From Gracilariopsis chorda (lineage: Eukaryota > Rhodophyta > Florideophyceae > Gracilariales > Gracilariaceae): a DNA stretch of 64,000 nucleotides. Both the position numbers and the translations under genes were made by a program. This document shows positions 19,317 to 30,870 of the stretch, in pieces. Location: positions 1 through 64,000 of the forward strand of contig NBIV01000265.1 of assembly GCA_003194525.1 (NCBI GenBank). The letters run 5' to 3'. Under the pieces are notes generated by a model. That model did not search any database and had not been told where the DNA came from. It saw only the letters and a program-made list of their open reading frames with translations. Every line of letters begins with the position of its first letter. Position 1 is the stretch's first letter.

Positions 19317-20762
19317 ATGCGCCCTTCCGCCACCGCCTTTGTGGCTCCCCTTCCTCTGCCACCACGCCCTGTGCACGCAGCGCCGCATCCTTCCCATCCC
19401 AACCGATCACCATTACCACCACCCCGTCGTCGCACAGCCGTCGCCCACCTGCGCACTCCCCCCCGTCCGTCGCCAGACACTCCCGAGCCCGTCCCGCCCC
19501 GAAAGCTCCACACGCCCCACCACAACCCACCCGCCTCCAATTTCTTCCGCGTCGACCCGGATCGCCTCCAATCCGACCCCGAACAAAACCTGCGCGGCTT
19601 CGTCAAGACAAGGGGCTCGCTCATTCCAGGCGAGCAGTTCGTCTTCTGGTGGGTCGGTGACATTTACGGCTTCATCAATGAACAGCCCTCAAAACACCTC
19701 TTCTCCTTCGAAGGCTACAGCATCGGCCGCATGATCCGCGTCGACGGCGGCTGGAGAATGCTCACTAGGGAGGTTGGAATCTACAAGCACCCGCGCACGG
19801 GCCGCATTCTCCACCTCTGGGAAAACCCCTACACACGCCTCACAAACAAGTGCGTGCACGTTTGGAATGACCCGGTTAACCAGCAGTTCTTGTTGAACGG
19901 GTCGCGCGGCCCGTTTCGAGTTCCCACTACCACCTTTGGCGACGACATTTACTGGCACGCTGAGGTGTTCCTCAACTACAAGTCCCCGCTTCAACGCTCC
20001 GACTTTCCACAAAATGCCGCATCCGACATATATCAGTCCGCCGAAATGTTCCAGTTTTTCTCCAAGCGCGAGCACTTGCTCTCGGATCAGCCCAGTGCGG
20101 ACTGCAACATCAGCTGGGTCAGAGTGGGGCAGTGGCTTCCTTGGATGGAAATGGCAGATCGTCCGGGTCATCTTATCTACCATTGCAGGGGTCGAAAACT
20201 GTCTGGCGCTTTCTCCTCGCTCCCTCACCATGTACAGCGCTACGTCATGCACACCAAACCGGAGTATAGTGAGGCACCAACCAACTTCACCTCCCCGAAT
20301 GAAACCAGTTGGACCTACATGAAGAAGCTCCTCGCACAACGTGGTGCACCGCGTGCAGATGGACGAGCGGCCCACCCTGAGACAGTGCACATATCTGCTG
20401 CACCCAGTGCCGAGCCGAAGCTTACCAACTCTCAGAAACTACCCGCAACAATGAGCAGGGAGCAGCTTCTGGCGTTTGACGGACGTGAAGCAACGCAGCC
20501 AATGTTGCTCGCCGTAGATGGCAAGATCTTCGATGTGAGCTCCGCGAAACGTCACTACGCTGCTGGTGAGACTTACCATTGTTTGCTTGGTCGTGACGCT
20601 AGTTGGGCACTCGTCAGCGGCGATCTTTCGGATAACGCCCTTCGTGAGCACAATGTGCGCGCGTTGAGGGAACGACTTGATGCGCAGCAGATTGCTGACC
20701 TTGAACACTGGGCCGCATTCTTTGCCAACAACTACCCGCACGTCTCTCGACTTGTAGAGTGA
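19317..20762 (+). CDS. DUF1838 domain protein with C-terminal cytochrome b5-like domain
   Basis: 481 aa in one exon. Residues 1-70 are Pro/Ser/Arg-rich without acidic residues until late, starting MRPSATAFVAP. This looks like a plastid transit peptide with a Phe near the start. About residues 75-330 match DUF1838: PGEQFVFWWVGDIYGF, FSFEGYSIGRM, LTREVGIY, WENPYT and HVWNDPVNQQF. From about residue 378 comes a MAPR/neudesin-type cytochrome b5-like domain: REQLLAFDG, PMLLAVDGKIFDVS, GETYHCLLGRDAS. DUF1838 has no proven activity. The b5-like part should bind heme or a similar ligand. The fusion suggests a redox or lipid-related step, probably in the plastid (inference). The start is fixed by the transit-like segment. 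Confidence 0.85.
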   Translation: MRPSATAFVAPLPLPPRPVHAAPHPSHPNRSPLPPPRRRTAVAHLRTPPRPSPDTPEPVPPRKLHTPHHNPPASNFFRVDPDRLQSDPEQNLRGFVKTRGSLIPGEQFVFWWVGDIYGFINEQPSKHLFSFEGYSIGRMIRVDGGWRMLTREVGIYKHPRTGRILHLWENPYTRLTNKCVHVWNDPVNQQFLLNGSRGPFRVPTTTFGDDIYWHAEVFLNYKSPLQRSDFPQNAASDIYQSAEMFQFFSKREHLLSDQPSADCNISWVRVGQWLPWMEMADRPGHLIYHCRGRKLSGAFSSLPHHVQRYVMHTKPEYSEAPTNFTSPNETSWTYMKKLLAQRGAPRADGRAAHPETVHISAAPSAEPKLTNSQKLPATMSREQLLAFDGREATQPMLLAVDGKIFDVSSAKRHYAAGETYHCLLGRDASWALVSGDLSDNALREHNVRALRERLDAQQIADLEHWAAFFANNYPHVSRLVE

Positions 20763-23287
20763 CGTGTTGTTGCTGAAAGCATGGCGGCGGCCCATAACAC
20801 GTTTTTGTATTGGTGCTTTCTTCCTTTTTTTGTGTGCTGTGCGACCGCAGCTGCGCCGTTCTACGACGCCGGTTCCGATGTGCACCACGTCGCATCTAAT
20901 TTTGTGTTGTATCTTTCTTCTTGTACAGTAAACGCCTTCTGTACACTATGATGGTAGTGACATCACGTTGGGTTCTATCTACTCTTGGTTGCCGTGCTAT
21001 TTGTTTTCGCCAGGGGAGGCACGCAGTGTGGCTGGCGCAAATGTTGCCAGCAAATACAAATCGAACGTTCACACACGTCAACAACCACGTCATCGGTAGC
21101 ATCACAAAAATTGCCACTTTGCGAGTCCTGCCATTCCGTTTGTCACACAAAACTATTATTTGCAGCGCCAGCACAGCTTACGCTCCATCTTCATTCTCGG
21201 TCACGTGTGAATGAAGGGGCGGGTTAGATTGCTACCGCTAACCCTTACACATCAGCCCTTCTTGTACAAACAAACAAACAGCAACGTCCTACGCAGGGTA
21301 CTACAGTAGTCTAGCACTCCTTGAAGGACAAGTGCCCAGGGTGTCAAATGTGTACAGGGGAGGGTGCGAAGACAAAAACCAGAATGGGGCAGCGGAGCTG
21401 GCCTTGTTAGGAAGGGGCTTGCCGATCGTTCGTGAAAGGCAGACCGCCTGCTCCTACGGCACCAAGATTGACAGTGGTTCGTCGCCCGCTTTGGCGATCG
21501 ACACCCGCTGCCCATTCCCGCTCACAAATAAATGTGTTCTTCTGCGTGCCTCCAAATTCCATTGTATGCGCCCTACACGGTAAAGGAGGAACACCCACTG
21601 CGACCGCGTCACGCTGGCACGCCGTCGCCGCCGATTTGTGATTCTGGAGCACCAATGTGATGAATGTCACAACTGCATACGGCGTTGCGTACGCTTTCAA
21701 TCGATTGGTCTGTGTGACCGTTTCACGGCATGAATAAGGAAGTCTCGTTCTCGTCATCGTCCTGCTATCCACCGCCGCCTCCGAATTTGAGCGTGATAGC
21801 GTTGGAAAGGACAACAACGTTGATACCAAGAACACGCGCAGCGTTTATGTACATCTAGAACCTCATTTTATAAGCTTGCCGAACCACATGTTGCGTGGCC
21901 CCGCTCCTTTCCTGTTTCTGCTTCCTACAGCTATCCTGGGTCTGGGCCTTCAAGTTATGTTGGCATCTTGCGTTCCACACGTGCTCCTTGGTACTTTGCA
22001 TCTATGCTGAACTTGAAGCAATCAATTCTGTACCGCACAACAGCGAGCAAAAACAGTTTGACCGCGTACTTCTCAGCATGGGCCAAAAAAAAACCCATAT
22101 CCTGAACGATCTGCCCGTTTCCTGGTGAGCCGTGATCTCGTCGTTTTTCAGCGCAAACACAAGTACCAGCGGTGTACTTCACTCATGTGCGTCGCACTTG
22201 CACGAAGCATAAGCTTCGAGCTATCTCCCGACGAGAACCTCATGTGTCGCATGCAAGCATGACAATTTGACACTTTCAATTCGGCATTCGATTTCGCAGA
22301 GACAGCACACCCGAGAGTACTTTCACCATCCAGCGTACGCTTCATACATCTGACCATCGAAACAAGGGCCACATTGCCGGCGTTCGTACATCGTAACTAC
22401 CCGTATCTGCCTCTCAAGATTGAAGAGCACGCCGTTCCAAGTGGCGTGCTCAACTCATCTCCTCCGCGAGATGGTCGGACTTGCGAAATTCATTCAAACA
22501 TCTCGCCGCACGTAATGTACCTAACGAGCTCCTGAACGCAACAACTAGAGAACGTACTTCATATTCCCACCGCGTCGGAAGACTCATATTTGCGGAAATA
22601 CGAACACGACTCAACAAGAAGAACGCCGATGAACGGAATAAGAATAAGCTGAATTATGAAAAAGGTTGCCATTTTTCCTTGCGGTTCACTTTGGCGCGAC
22701 GTTTCTGGCTTTCGACAAAGTTCGGTCTGCAACGGTCTTTGAAACGCCTTGGATGTTAAGACCTACAGTATCTACACAGTGTCAATTCGTTAGTTGCTTC
22801 GTACTACGAAGTTCGTAGTGTAAGACGTGAGGTTAGCAATCTACCCTGGCCAGGGGATAATCTACACAGCGTAGCCGGCGTAAAAAATTGATTGAAAAGG
22901 AACAGCTCAGCACGAGCTCTCCAAAAAACTGACCCAGCTCAATGACCGGCATATGCACATTCTGCTGCGGCCAATCACAGCCCTCTATTGTCCCAGTAGA
23001 CCAATAAAACAAAAATGAGCAACTCAAACCAGCAACAACGTACCCCTAAGCGCCAAGTGTTCATCCGTCTTTGATCCCTAATCGCGCACCTGAAGACACA
23101 TTCGCACACCATCTCTCCCGCCGTCGATGCCAGATCTCTAGCACCACAGTCACGCACTACTCCCACTCCCACCTCCTTCATCCTATCCAGATCTCATTTC
23201 TATCCATTAATAGCGTCTTCGAGTACGCTGTACTCATACTCTGATTACTATAGCTACACTTCTTTTTTATGTCTCGCCTCAAAAGCC
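20763..23287. other. Intergenic region, nothing recognised
   Basis: Open frames here (for example minus 21407-21835) lack domains and look random. No RNA gene, LTR end or inverted repeat of length was found. The last 100 bp, with a T-rich stretch near 23261-23270, probably hold the promoter of the ULP1-type gene. Confidence 0.4.
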
Positions 23288-24465
23288 ATGGGAGACCTCA
23301 GTGCGCATGTTGGTAAGTGCACACTAGACACACTCCTAAGAAACACGTCTCGTTCTAACAAAATATTTGCTCCAATTCTGCTGTCGATACAGCCTCCAAT
23401 TTGAAGTTCGGAACGCAGCTTGATATATTAATGACAAGCGATGTCGATAAACGGGTAAGCAAGATCTGTAGATCTTTTTATCTAAATGTAGAGAGAAACA
23501 CGGGACTGCGAATCACAACTTCCATACCTCGGTTTAAGTTGATTCATGATCATGTTCACTCTATCGTAGATGCAGAGCAGAAAGAATTACATCCTGTTTC
23601 CCTCGTTCACAGCTCAAAAATGCGATCTTATCTTTGCCGTGACCTCATCACAAGCGCGATTATGGACATGAAACCGAAGCCTGGTGTATGTTTCTGTCCG
23701 TGCGATACAGGTGTTGCGCTGTCTGGCTTCTCGAAGCGGCAAAAGAAGTTATCTAACAAGGAAGAAGAAGCATTTTTGTCCACGATGAAGAAGTCGTTTT
23801 CAGTTAACGTATCAGGGCACTCTGGTGAGAATCACACGGTTCTCGTTCCCTTGAACCTGCGCAATGAACATTGGGGTATACTACTAGGAACGCGATATAT
23901 GGATGTTGATGGAAACAAGGTAGAGAAGCCCACGGTCTACTTTGGGGATAGTCTACGTTTCAAGTGTCCACCGCCGGTCTTGAAGCTTTTTAAGAAAGCA
24001 TATGACTACAGCATTCTTCATGGAAACAGTAAGGCTATCGTTTCACGGAAAAATGTAGTCTTGGACGTCAAGAATTACTACCGCCAAGCGGACAGTTACA
24101 GCTGTGGATGCTACGTAATCTCATTCTCTACTGAGTTTGCGTCTGATCGAGGATGCGCTCCGGACAAAACCTATTCGCAGGGGTACAGTTCTGAGCTCTC
24201 CGAGCGATATCGTTGGATGTCGATAAGGAGCCGGTTGGTACAAACTTTGATGGCAGGTCAGTACTTTGCCACTGAAAATGTGACGGAAACAATGGTCAGC
24301 GAGTACCGAATTAAACACCGAGAGCACATGTTTGAGGCTAGGGATCGAGGTTTGTCGCGAATAAAAAAAATTCAGAGTCAGACAAGCCAGCGAGGCCAAA
24401 CCATAAGTCCAGGGTCCGAGGCGGTGTATAAAAACGCCACCGTCCGAGAAGAGAAGGTGCAGTAG
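23288..24465 (+). CDS. ULP1-like C48 cysteine protease of a Mutator-like element, one intron
   Basis: Exon 1 is 23288-23312 (MGDLSAHV) and exon 2 is 23393-24465. The 80-bp intron has GTAAGT at its start and a CAG end preceded by a C/T-rich tract. The joined frame is exact, about 366 aa. Catalytic motifs: NEHWG near 23865 (His), FGDSL at 23941-23955 (Asp), RQADSYSCG near 24085-24109 (Gln and Cys). This family cleaves SUMO-like proteins. In plants, ULP1-type proteases are carried by some Mutator-like elements. A homologous but broken copy lies at 32061-33242. This copy keeps all catalytic residues and is uninterrupted. Confidence 0.82.
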
Positions 24466-24513
24466 TCCAACAGTCCGAGAAAAACGAATCGGGGCATTTG
24501 TGAGCGCATAGAA

Positions 24514-25610
24514 ATGGTAGAACAGAGGGACGATTCTACAGAATTGGGGACACTGGAATCTCTTGGAAGCGAGTGGGGCACTGGGAATGGTAAATTCGAC
24601 AGCGACGAGGTTTACGCCGAGAAATCTGACGATATATGTATAAAATTAAGAGAGGAGAAACGGCCGAGACTGGAAGCTCGTCTTGAGAAAATTGAGCTGC
24701 TGAATAGAGGTCTCTCCACGGTGTCTATGGACCGTGTACCTCGAAAGATACGTTTTGAAGATAGCTACAATGTAGCTTCTTCCGTTGTTCAAGACCTACT
24801 TCTCACCGTTTTGAGTAGTTTGGATAACGGTTGTGTCCCGCAGCTACACCTGCCAAATGAAATGGATCATGTGGACGACTTAGTAGGAATCCTAAAGTCA
24901 CTGGCCACAAAGAATGGTTGGATGTATGGTGTCCACTACTTTCGAACAGTTTGCAGGAGAGTTAAGGGAAAAGATAGGGCTGCTACAGGAAGGATGCGCT
25001 GTATGAATTCGAATTGTCCTTCGAACATCTCTTTCCACCTCATCAGACGTACAAAGAAGTGGGAGATATCTTATTGTCTGAATCACAACCATGACCCCCT
25101 ATCGAGCATCAGAAAGAAGATTGACAAGCGAATTGAGATTATTAGGCGATCTCTTATCTCGCGCTATAGGACTTGGAGAAAGGATGGAGTACCTGGGATG
25201 AATGAACTGCATTGGAAGATGTTGGAAAACAGTTTGCTGCCGAGGACAGGGTTTTTACCAGAAAGACCTTTTCGTTGGGATAATGGACGACTGGAAAGAG
25301 TGTCTTATGGAAAACCTCTTGAACCAGGTTCAAACAAACGTTTGACGTCTAAAATAGCAGTAAAGCCACTTTCTGCATCCCATGCCAACCGCTTTCATCC
25401 GGACTCTGAGCAATGCACATCGCTCCAGAATACCAATACAGCCTCTGCGCATAGAAAGCTCGCGACTGGAAAAGGTGGAGAAGATGCTATCGGGCTCGGT
25501 GTAGGAGACCGAATGTATGTTGCTCGAGCAGCAACATTGAACATGTGGAAGCGCACCAACACAGTAACGCCTTCGGCGTCTATTGCAGACGAAATCGCTA
25601 TTGCGATAAC
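24514..25610 (+). pseudogene. MULE transposase N-terminus, fused in frame to gypsy sequence
   Basis: Starts at ATG 24514. About residues 1-60 are charged and Ser-rich. Residues 100-220 carry a FAR1/WRKY-GCM1-like zinc module, with RMRCMNSNCPSN (two Cys) and YCLNHNHDP (Cys and His-x-His), as placed before the DDE domain in MULE transposases. After about residue 275 the sequence changes to a gypsy gag tail (CX2C and CFRCKNPWKPGHKC) without a stop, so the frame is 1493 codons in all. The transposase catalytic domain is lost. The same module is seen in the second element near 34440-34570. Confidence 0.6.
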
Positions 25611-28600
25611 GCTGGACTCTTCGAGGTCCGCCAGGCGCCGACCAGAGACCTCGGACTCCGGAAAGAACGAGAAGCAGAAACAGTCTACCGGCAAGAAGAA
25701 ACGGTGCTCACACTGCAACTCACCAAATCATCCTACGGAGAAACATCAGTGGACAACAGGGGAGTCTCTTAAGGAGAGCGAGAAGCCTCTTGACGCGGCA
25801 ACCAGAGAGCAGCTCAGGAAAGAAAAGAAATGCTTCAGATGCAAGAACCCTTGGAAGCCGGGCCACAAGTGTGACAAGACGGAAAAGAAGGAGCCGCAAG
25901 CAGCTAATTTGCAAATCGAACGGCCACTGGAAGTGCTAGACGATGCGGAGCTTTGCACTTTATTGGGATACGACGAGTTCAACCCAGAAGCACAGCTGTT
26001 AGCCGAGATAGCAGAAGGCGAGCAACCGGTGGAACCGACTGTTAGCGCACTCTCTGCCGCACCGGATGATGCAAGCGAGCTCATGTACACCCCAGTTCTG
26101 ATCGATGGGGCTGATGGGTGGGCCATGGTGGACTCTGGCGCTACTTCAACGTTCATATCAACGGAATTCGTGCAGGATAATGGCATCCCCGTCCAAGTGG
26201 TCACGGGCAACATCCGTGACGGTCGTGGCAAAGTGATGTCGGAGCGCAAGGGAGTAGTGAAGGTCAACGTAAGGAATGGAACACGAACAGTTGTCGTTAC
26301 AGCGGATTTGATGCAAATGCCGCCGAGGCGTGACATGATCATCGGGCTGCCGCATTTTTCAGCGTTCGGTTATGCCATCAATGGGATTCCGCAGGCAGTT
26401 AATATCGCTGCTGATGAACGGCAACCTACGCCCGACCAGGTGCAAGAATTTATCCAGGCACCAAAGGAGCAGTCTCACACGCCGGAGAGCATATCGGATG
26501 CAGTCGCACAAGCCCTGGAGAGGAACCAGCAGATTCCGTTGTCAGCCCGATGCAACCACCCACTCGCCGTGCTCAGCGTAAATCTGACGGATACCTCACC
26601 TATATGGAGCCGTGTGAATTTTGTCTCACGGAAAGACGAGGAATGCGTACACGCGGAAATCAGCAGGTGGCTGAAAGCAAAGGTGATTGAACCAGCGCCG
26701 GCGGCGTGTGCCAACTGCTTCCCAATCCTCAGCGTATCTAAGAAAGACGGTGACGGGAACAAGGTTGACGTTCGACCATGCATCGACCTCCGCCGTCTCA
26801 ATCCCCTCTTACCAGACTCGGACTATCCCTTGCCGCGTGTGCAAGACATCTTGGATTCTGTCGGATCAGCAACTGGTCCAGATGCCGTCTTTACGACGCT
26901 GGATATTAGAGATGGTTACTTTCGCTTCCCGATTCCCGAGGAAGATAGGAATTTCGTTGCTTTTAGGTGGAGAGACACCCATTACAGAATGTTTGCAGCA
27001 CCTTTTGGAATCAAGACAATGTCTGCCAAATTCCAACAGCTCATGGACAAGATATTCGGAGAGGTGCCCCATGTCGCTGTGTATATTCACGACATTATCA
27101 TCTTTTCGAGTTGCATGGCCGACCACGCCGAACACGTCGAGCAAGCCGTGGAGAAGCTCACCCAGTGGAACATTCCAATCCGGATGGACAAATGCCGTTT
27201 CGGGCAGAAAGAGGTACACCTACTTGGGTTCGTTGTCAACGGGGACGGGATTCAGAAAGACCCCGCCAAGGTAGAAGCCATTACCAGCTGGGAACGCCCA
27301 CAGACAGCCAAACAGCTCTTGAGCTTTCTCTGGGCGGCTAACTACTACCGTCAATTCATTCCTCGTTTCTCACATCTTTCGAAACCCCTAGATGCCGCTC
27401 GCAAGAGGAAAGGGTCCCTCAAATGGAAGTCGGAAATGGAAGACTCATTTGTGGAGATAAGGAAGAAGATGGCTGAGAACACAACCTTGGCGTACCCAAA
27501 TGATGACAAACACTATTTAGTGGGTACAGATGCTTCGGACTATGGACTCTGTGCTTGGATTGGGCAGAAAGACGAAGAAGACAACCTCTGTTTTATCGCA
27601 TTCGCATCGAGATCACTATCTAATTCCGAAAAAAACTACGTTGTCACGAAGAAAGAGCTGTTAGCGATTGTGTTGGCCTTTGAGAAGTTCAAATGTTATC
27701 TGGCTGGAAGGAAATTTGTACTCTACACCGACCACCGTGCGCTGACATACCTTCACACCCAGCGAACTGTCAACCAGATGATGGCCAGGTGGTTCGACCG
27801 CATCATTCAGTACAACTTTAACGTGGTTCACCTACCGGGACCTCACAATGATCTAGCTGATGCATTAAGCAGAAAAATGCACAGCGTGATCCTCACAAGT
27901 TTAACTGTCTCACAGCTGGTACAGGACAAGAAGTCGCCGGCCACTGAGGGGGAAAGGCGCTCGCTTGTCGAACGTGCGCACTCATTCGGGCACTTTGGAG
28001 AGGTGGAAGTGTTTAATAAGCTCTGGCACGAAGGCTATTGGTGGGAAGCAATTCGAAAAGAAAGTAAGAAGATAACGGGATCCTGCATACCATTTCTTCG
28101 CTACAACATCCAGAAGAGAGGATTTCACCCAATGAGATCAATCGTGGCCGACCTACCATGGGATCACATCGCGGTTGACCTCATCACATCCCTACCGTTG
28201 TCCGACAGTGGACACAAAACTCTTCTAACCATCGTGTGCATGATGACAAAGTTCGCAATACTACGCCCAATTCGAAACAAAGAAATGGAAAGCGTCGCTC
28301 GCGCGCTCTGGGAAGTACTCTCCATTTTTGGAGTGCCAAAGATAATCCAATCGGACAATGGATCTGAGTTCGTGAATGAACTTATCGAGGAGCTCAAGAA
28401 GCTGAATGGAATTGATCACCGCACGATATCCCCTTACAACCCGCGGGCTAATGGTGCAGTCGAGCGCGTAAACGGCACTGTAGAAACCATGATTCTGAAA
28501 GAACTAGATGGCGCTACTCACCGGTGGGAAGAATACGTCCCATACGTACAGCTCGCCTACAATTGCAAAATTGCAGCACTGACTGGATCAACACCTTTCT

Positions 28601-29212
28601 CGTTAATGTTTGGGAGGGTCATGAACGGATTTGAGGGCTACGGACGTACGAAAACGAAGTCCAAGTTGGGTCTCCAATTATGGAAGAAGCATCAGACCGA
28701 TGTCATCAAGAACGTGTTCCCCGCGGTCACAGATCGTGTTAAGCGTACAAAGGATAAAGACGCGAGGCTGTTTAACAAAGGTCGCCGGATTCTCAAAGAA
28801 GACGCTTTTCCTCGAGGAGCGAAGGTAATGATGCGAGATTTGACTAAGGAATCTAAATGGGACGCCAGGTATGAAGGACCATTTACTGTAGTTCGGAAGA
28901 ACCGCGGTGGCGCATATATGTTGCGAGACGAATTGGGTTCCTTGAAGAGAACTGTTCCCCCCGGACCACCTCAAACTTGTCGCTCGGAAGGGTGACGATG
29001 CATTTGTTGAAGAAGACACTTATGAAATCAAGACGATCCGTAATCATCGTGTCGAAAAGGGTGGAAAATTGAGTTACTTCGTTGTGTGGAAGAACAAGGA
29101 CGTCAAACTTGGCTGGGAACCTGTTGAAAACTTTAACAATGTCAACATCATTCGCCAATATTGGAAATCGGTCCGTCCTACCCGTAGCGCAAAGAACGCC
29201 GAGACGAACTGA
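25611..29212 (+). pseudogene. Gag-pol of gypsy element 3, chromodomain shifted out of frame
   Basis: In one frame to 28995. Order: gag knuckle-like Cys/His clusters (CSHCNSPNHPTEKH; CFRCKNPWKPGHKC), aspartic protease MVDSGATSTF near 26128, and reverse transcriptase. The RT has VYIHDIIIFS where YLDDIIIFS is usual, so the first catalytic Asp of the YxDD box is His. RNase H (VGTDASDYG) and integrase (HIAVDLI, SDNGSEF, NGAVERVNG) follow. The chromodomain (28994-29210, ending TGA) sits in another frame. One extra base in the C/G run near 28956-28963 explains the break. Altered RT and frameshift: probably inactive. Confidence 0.8.
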
Positions 29213-29225
29213 CCTGGGGGGGTGA

Positions 29226-29658
29226 TGTCGTGCTGACGTGTCGACTGAAACTGCAACCGACACTACCGACACTCAAACTGACAATGGACACATTGCATTG
29301 CAGACTAATGCAACCGACGCTGTGATGGTTACATGATTGTAGTTGTACGTTTCTAGCATTATTGTACGTCTTCTGATGCTGACATAATGGTAGTTGTCCG
29401 TGTCTAGCATTAGGGTACGTGTTAGTTCGCGGTGCACTCAGCACATAAGTAGTAGGAGAGGCCGCGAGACCTCTATAAAAAGGCTCGCCGATCGTTCAGT
29501 AAAATCAAAGAAGAACTGGCAGGTGTCTGATTGAACTTGAGCGCCTCCCTCCATCGGCTCCACAGCACCTACTGCGTTTCTCCTGTTCCTTCTCTATGAC
29601 TTCTTTTGGCTTCAGTGATGCTTCTCCCACCCTGAAACTGCTATCGAATACCGCTACA
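29226..29658 (+). repeat. Probable 3' LTR of gypsy element 3
   Basis: Follows a G7 polypurine tract (29216-29222). Starts TGTCGTGC (or TGATGTCG three bases earlier) and is taken to end at CGCTACA. It contains a clear TATA box and a mix of short repeats (GTAGTTGT.CGT.TCTAGCATTA twice near 29340-29410). The ends are my estimate because no 5' partner exists. Confidence 0.45.
29474..29480 (+). promoter_or_regulatory. TATA box of the gypsy 3 LTR
   Basis: TATAAAA in an otherwise GC-rich stretch about 250 bp into the LTR, as expected for the U3 promoter. Confidence 0.5.
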
Positions 29659-29719
29659 GAGTGTTAGAACGATTTTTATCAGTAAAACATCACAAGAGAT
29701 TATTCCGTCTCAGATGACG

Positions 29720-30870
29720 AGGTACATTCTCTTTGTGCATTTTTTGAAGCATTTGAAGATGAGCGCGCGGTCGAAGGGCCCCGTCCAGTTTGCCATCTTG
29801 TGAAATCGTCTTAATGAGTTCATCACTCAAGATTTCAATGTCGGTCGTAGTCAGAAGTCAAAGGTTTCCAGAAACGATGCTCTTTTATGACTATAACCAT
29901 TTTAAAACACGGAGATCAATGGGATATACTCGCGCGGATGTACTCGCGCGGGTATTTAAGATGAAAGGGCCAACGTTCGAGCGTCCCGTTACCAAGCTTG
30001 TTTACTTGATTTCTTCATTCACTTCCGAAATTTTCGTTACTGAAGTTGACAAACTTCATTCCATGACACTACTTCGAGACGATCGTAAACATTTTTCCAA
30101 TTTCAAAGAAGCTCGCTACGCTACAGATGTCACTTTTCAACATGCTTTTCCAAAACGCGGTTCATCGAGGAAGGGAAACGCTACTTTACCAGTAAGCACA
30201 AGCTTTAAGGTTACAAGGTTGAAGTCACTGTCCTCCTCAATTGTTTAGCGCTTGACTGTATTCAACATCAACCTGGCTCGGTTTCTGATTTTGAGGCTCT
30301 TTAGAGGATGCGGAACTGGAATTTAACGGAGTTTAGGTAGGATAGACAAGATCGAAGCCTACATGACATCTGGGTTTTTAGTGGGGAGTGTCTAAGGTTT
30401 TGGGCAGTTTTTCTGGACAAAGGCTATCAGGGCATGCATGAAACTGGTCGGTGTATTACCCCCAAAAAGAAACATCTCAATGGCTCATTATCGTTATCTA
30501 ATGAAGCCTATAACAGAAACTTATCAAGCAATTGAATAATTGTCGAGAACTATTTCGGCCAGTTTTGTCACCTTTGGGCTCTGCTTTGTAGGACATGGCG
30601 CTGGTCCCAAACTATGTATGACGCTTTCTTTCATTTAGAAATGGCATTTAGAAATGTGCATATTAAGTTGCAACCTTTGCGTGCGGAAGACGAGCAGCGT
30701 TTTGTTCGTCTGAGGAACAGGATGACTCACATTGCGCAGGAACAAATATAAAAGAGGAAAAAAGTGCAACAGAACTATCGTGACAAGCGTAGGAAGCTCA
30801 TGACTTTGCAGTTTCGCTCTTTGCAAGCTGCTACCCAGGTTGCCACCCAGGCTCCTTCTTGGCGGCGTTA
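29720..30870 (+). pseudogene. Decayed DDE_Tnp_4-type transposase
   Basis: Plus-strand pieces in three frames match an algal/oomycete-type DDE transposase. ILKHGDQWDILARM comes near 29910-29945 and the first catalytic Asp in YATDVTFQ near 30117-30139. KHKLYGYKVEV-like sequence follows near 30195-30225, the second Asp in LDKGYQGM near 30415, then PKKKHLNG, and the Glu in IIVENYFG near 30538-30558. A basic tail follows. At least three frameshifts and several stops. The right part was not interrupted by another element. No terminal repeats were identified. Confidence 0.65.

Larger units (their letters stand above)
23288..25610 (+). mobile_element. Mutator-like element, copy 1 (5' part), cut by a gypsy element
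   Basis: Carries a ULP1-type protease gene followed 48 bp later by the N-terminus of a MULE-type transposase with a Cys/His zinc-binding module. The same gene order is found in the complete element at 31082-38080. The catalytic part of the transposase is missing, and the coding frame runs into gypsy gag sequence somewhere between 25340 and 25610. I could not find its terminal repeats. Confidence 0.65.
25611..29658 (+). mobile_element. Ty3/gypsy chromovirus element 3, 5'-truncated
   Basis: Contains gag zinc fingers, protease, reverse transcriptase, RNase H, integrase, a chromodomain and a probable 3' LTR, all on the plus strand. The 5' LTR, primer site and most of gag are missing. It differs in sequence from the other gypsy elements here and has no antisense ORF between the chromodomain and the LTR. 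Confidence 0.75.

Noticed and set aside
21407-21835. A 142-codon minus-strand gene
   Set aside because: No motif, no codon pattern, no flanking signals.
24514-28995. A domesticated fusion gene of the host
   Set aside because: The RT box is altered, the 3' end is shifted and the sequence is embedded in element DNA; treated as a chance in-frame junction.
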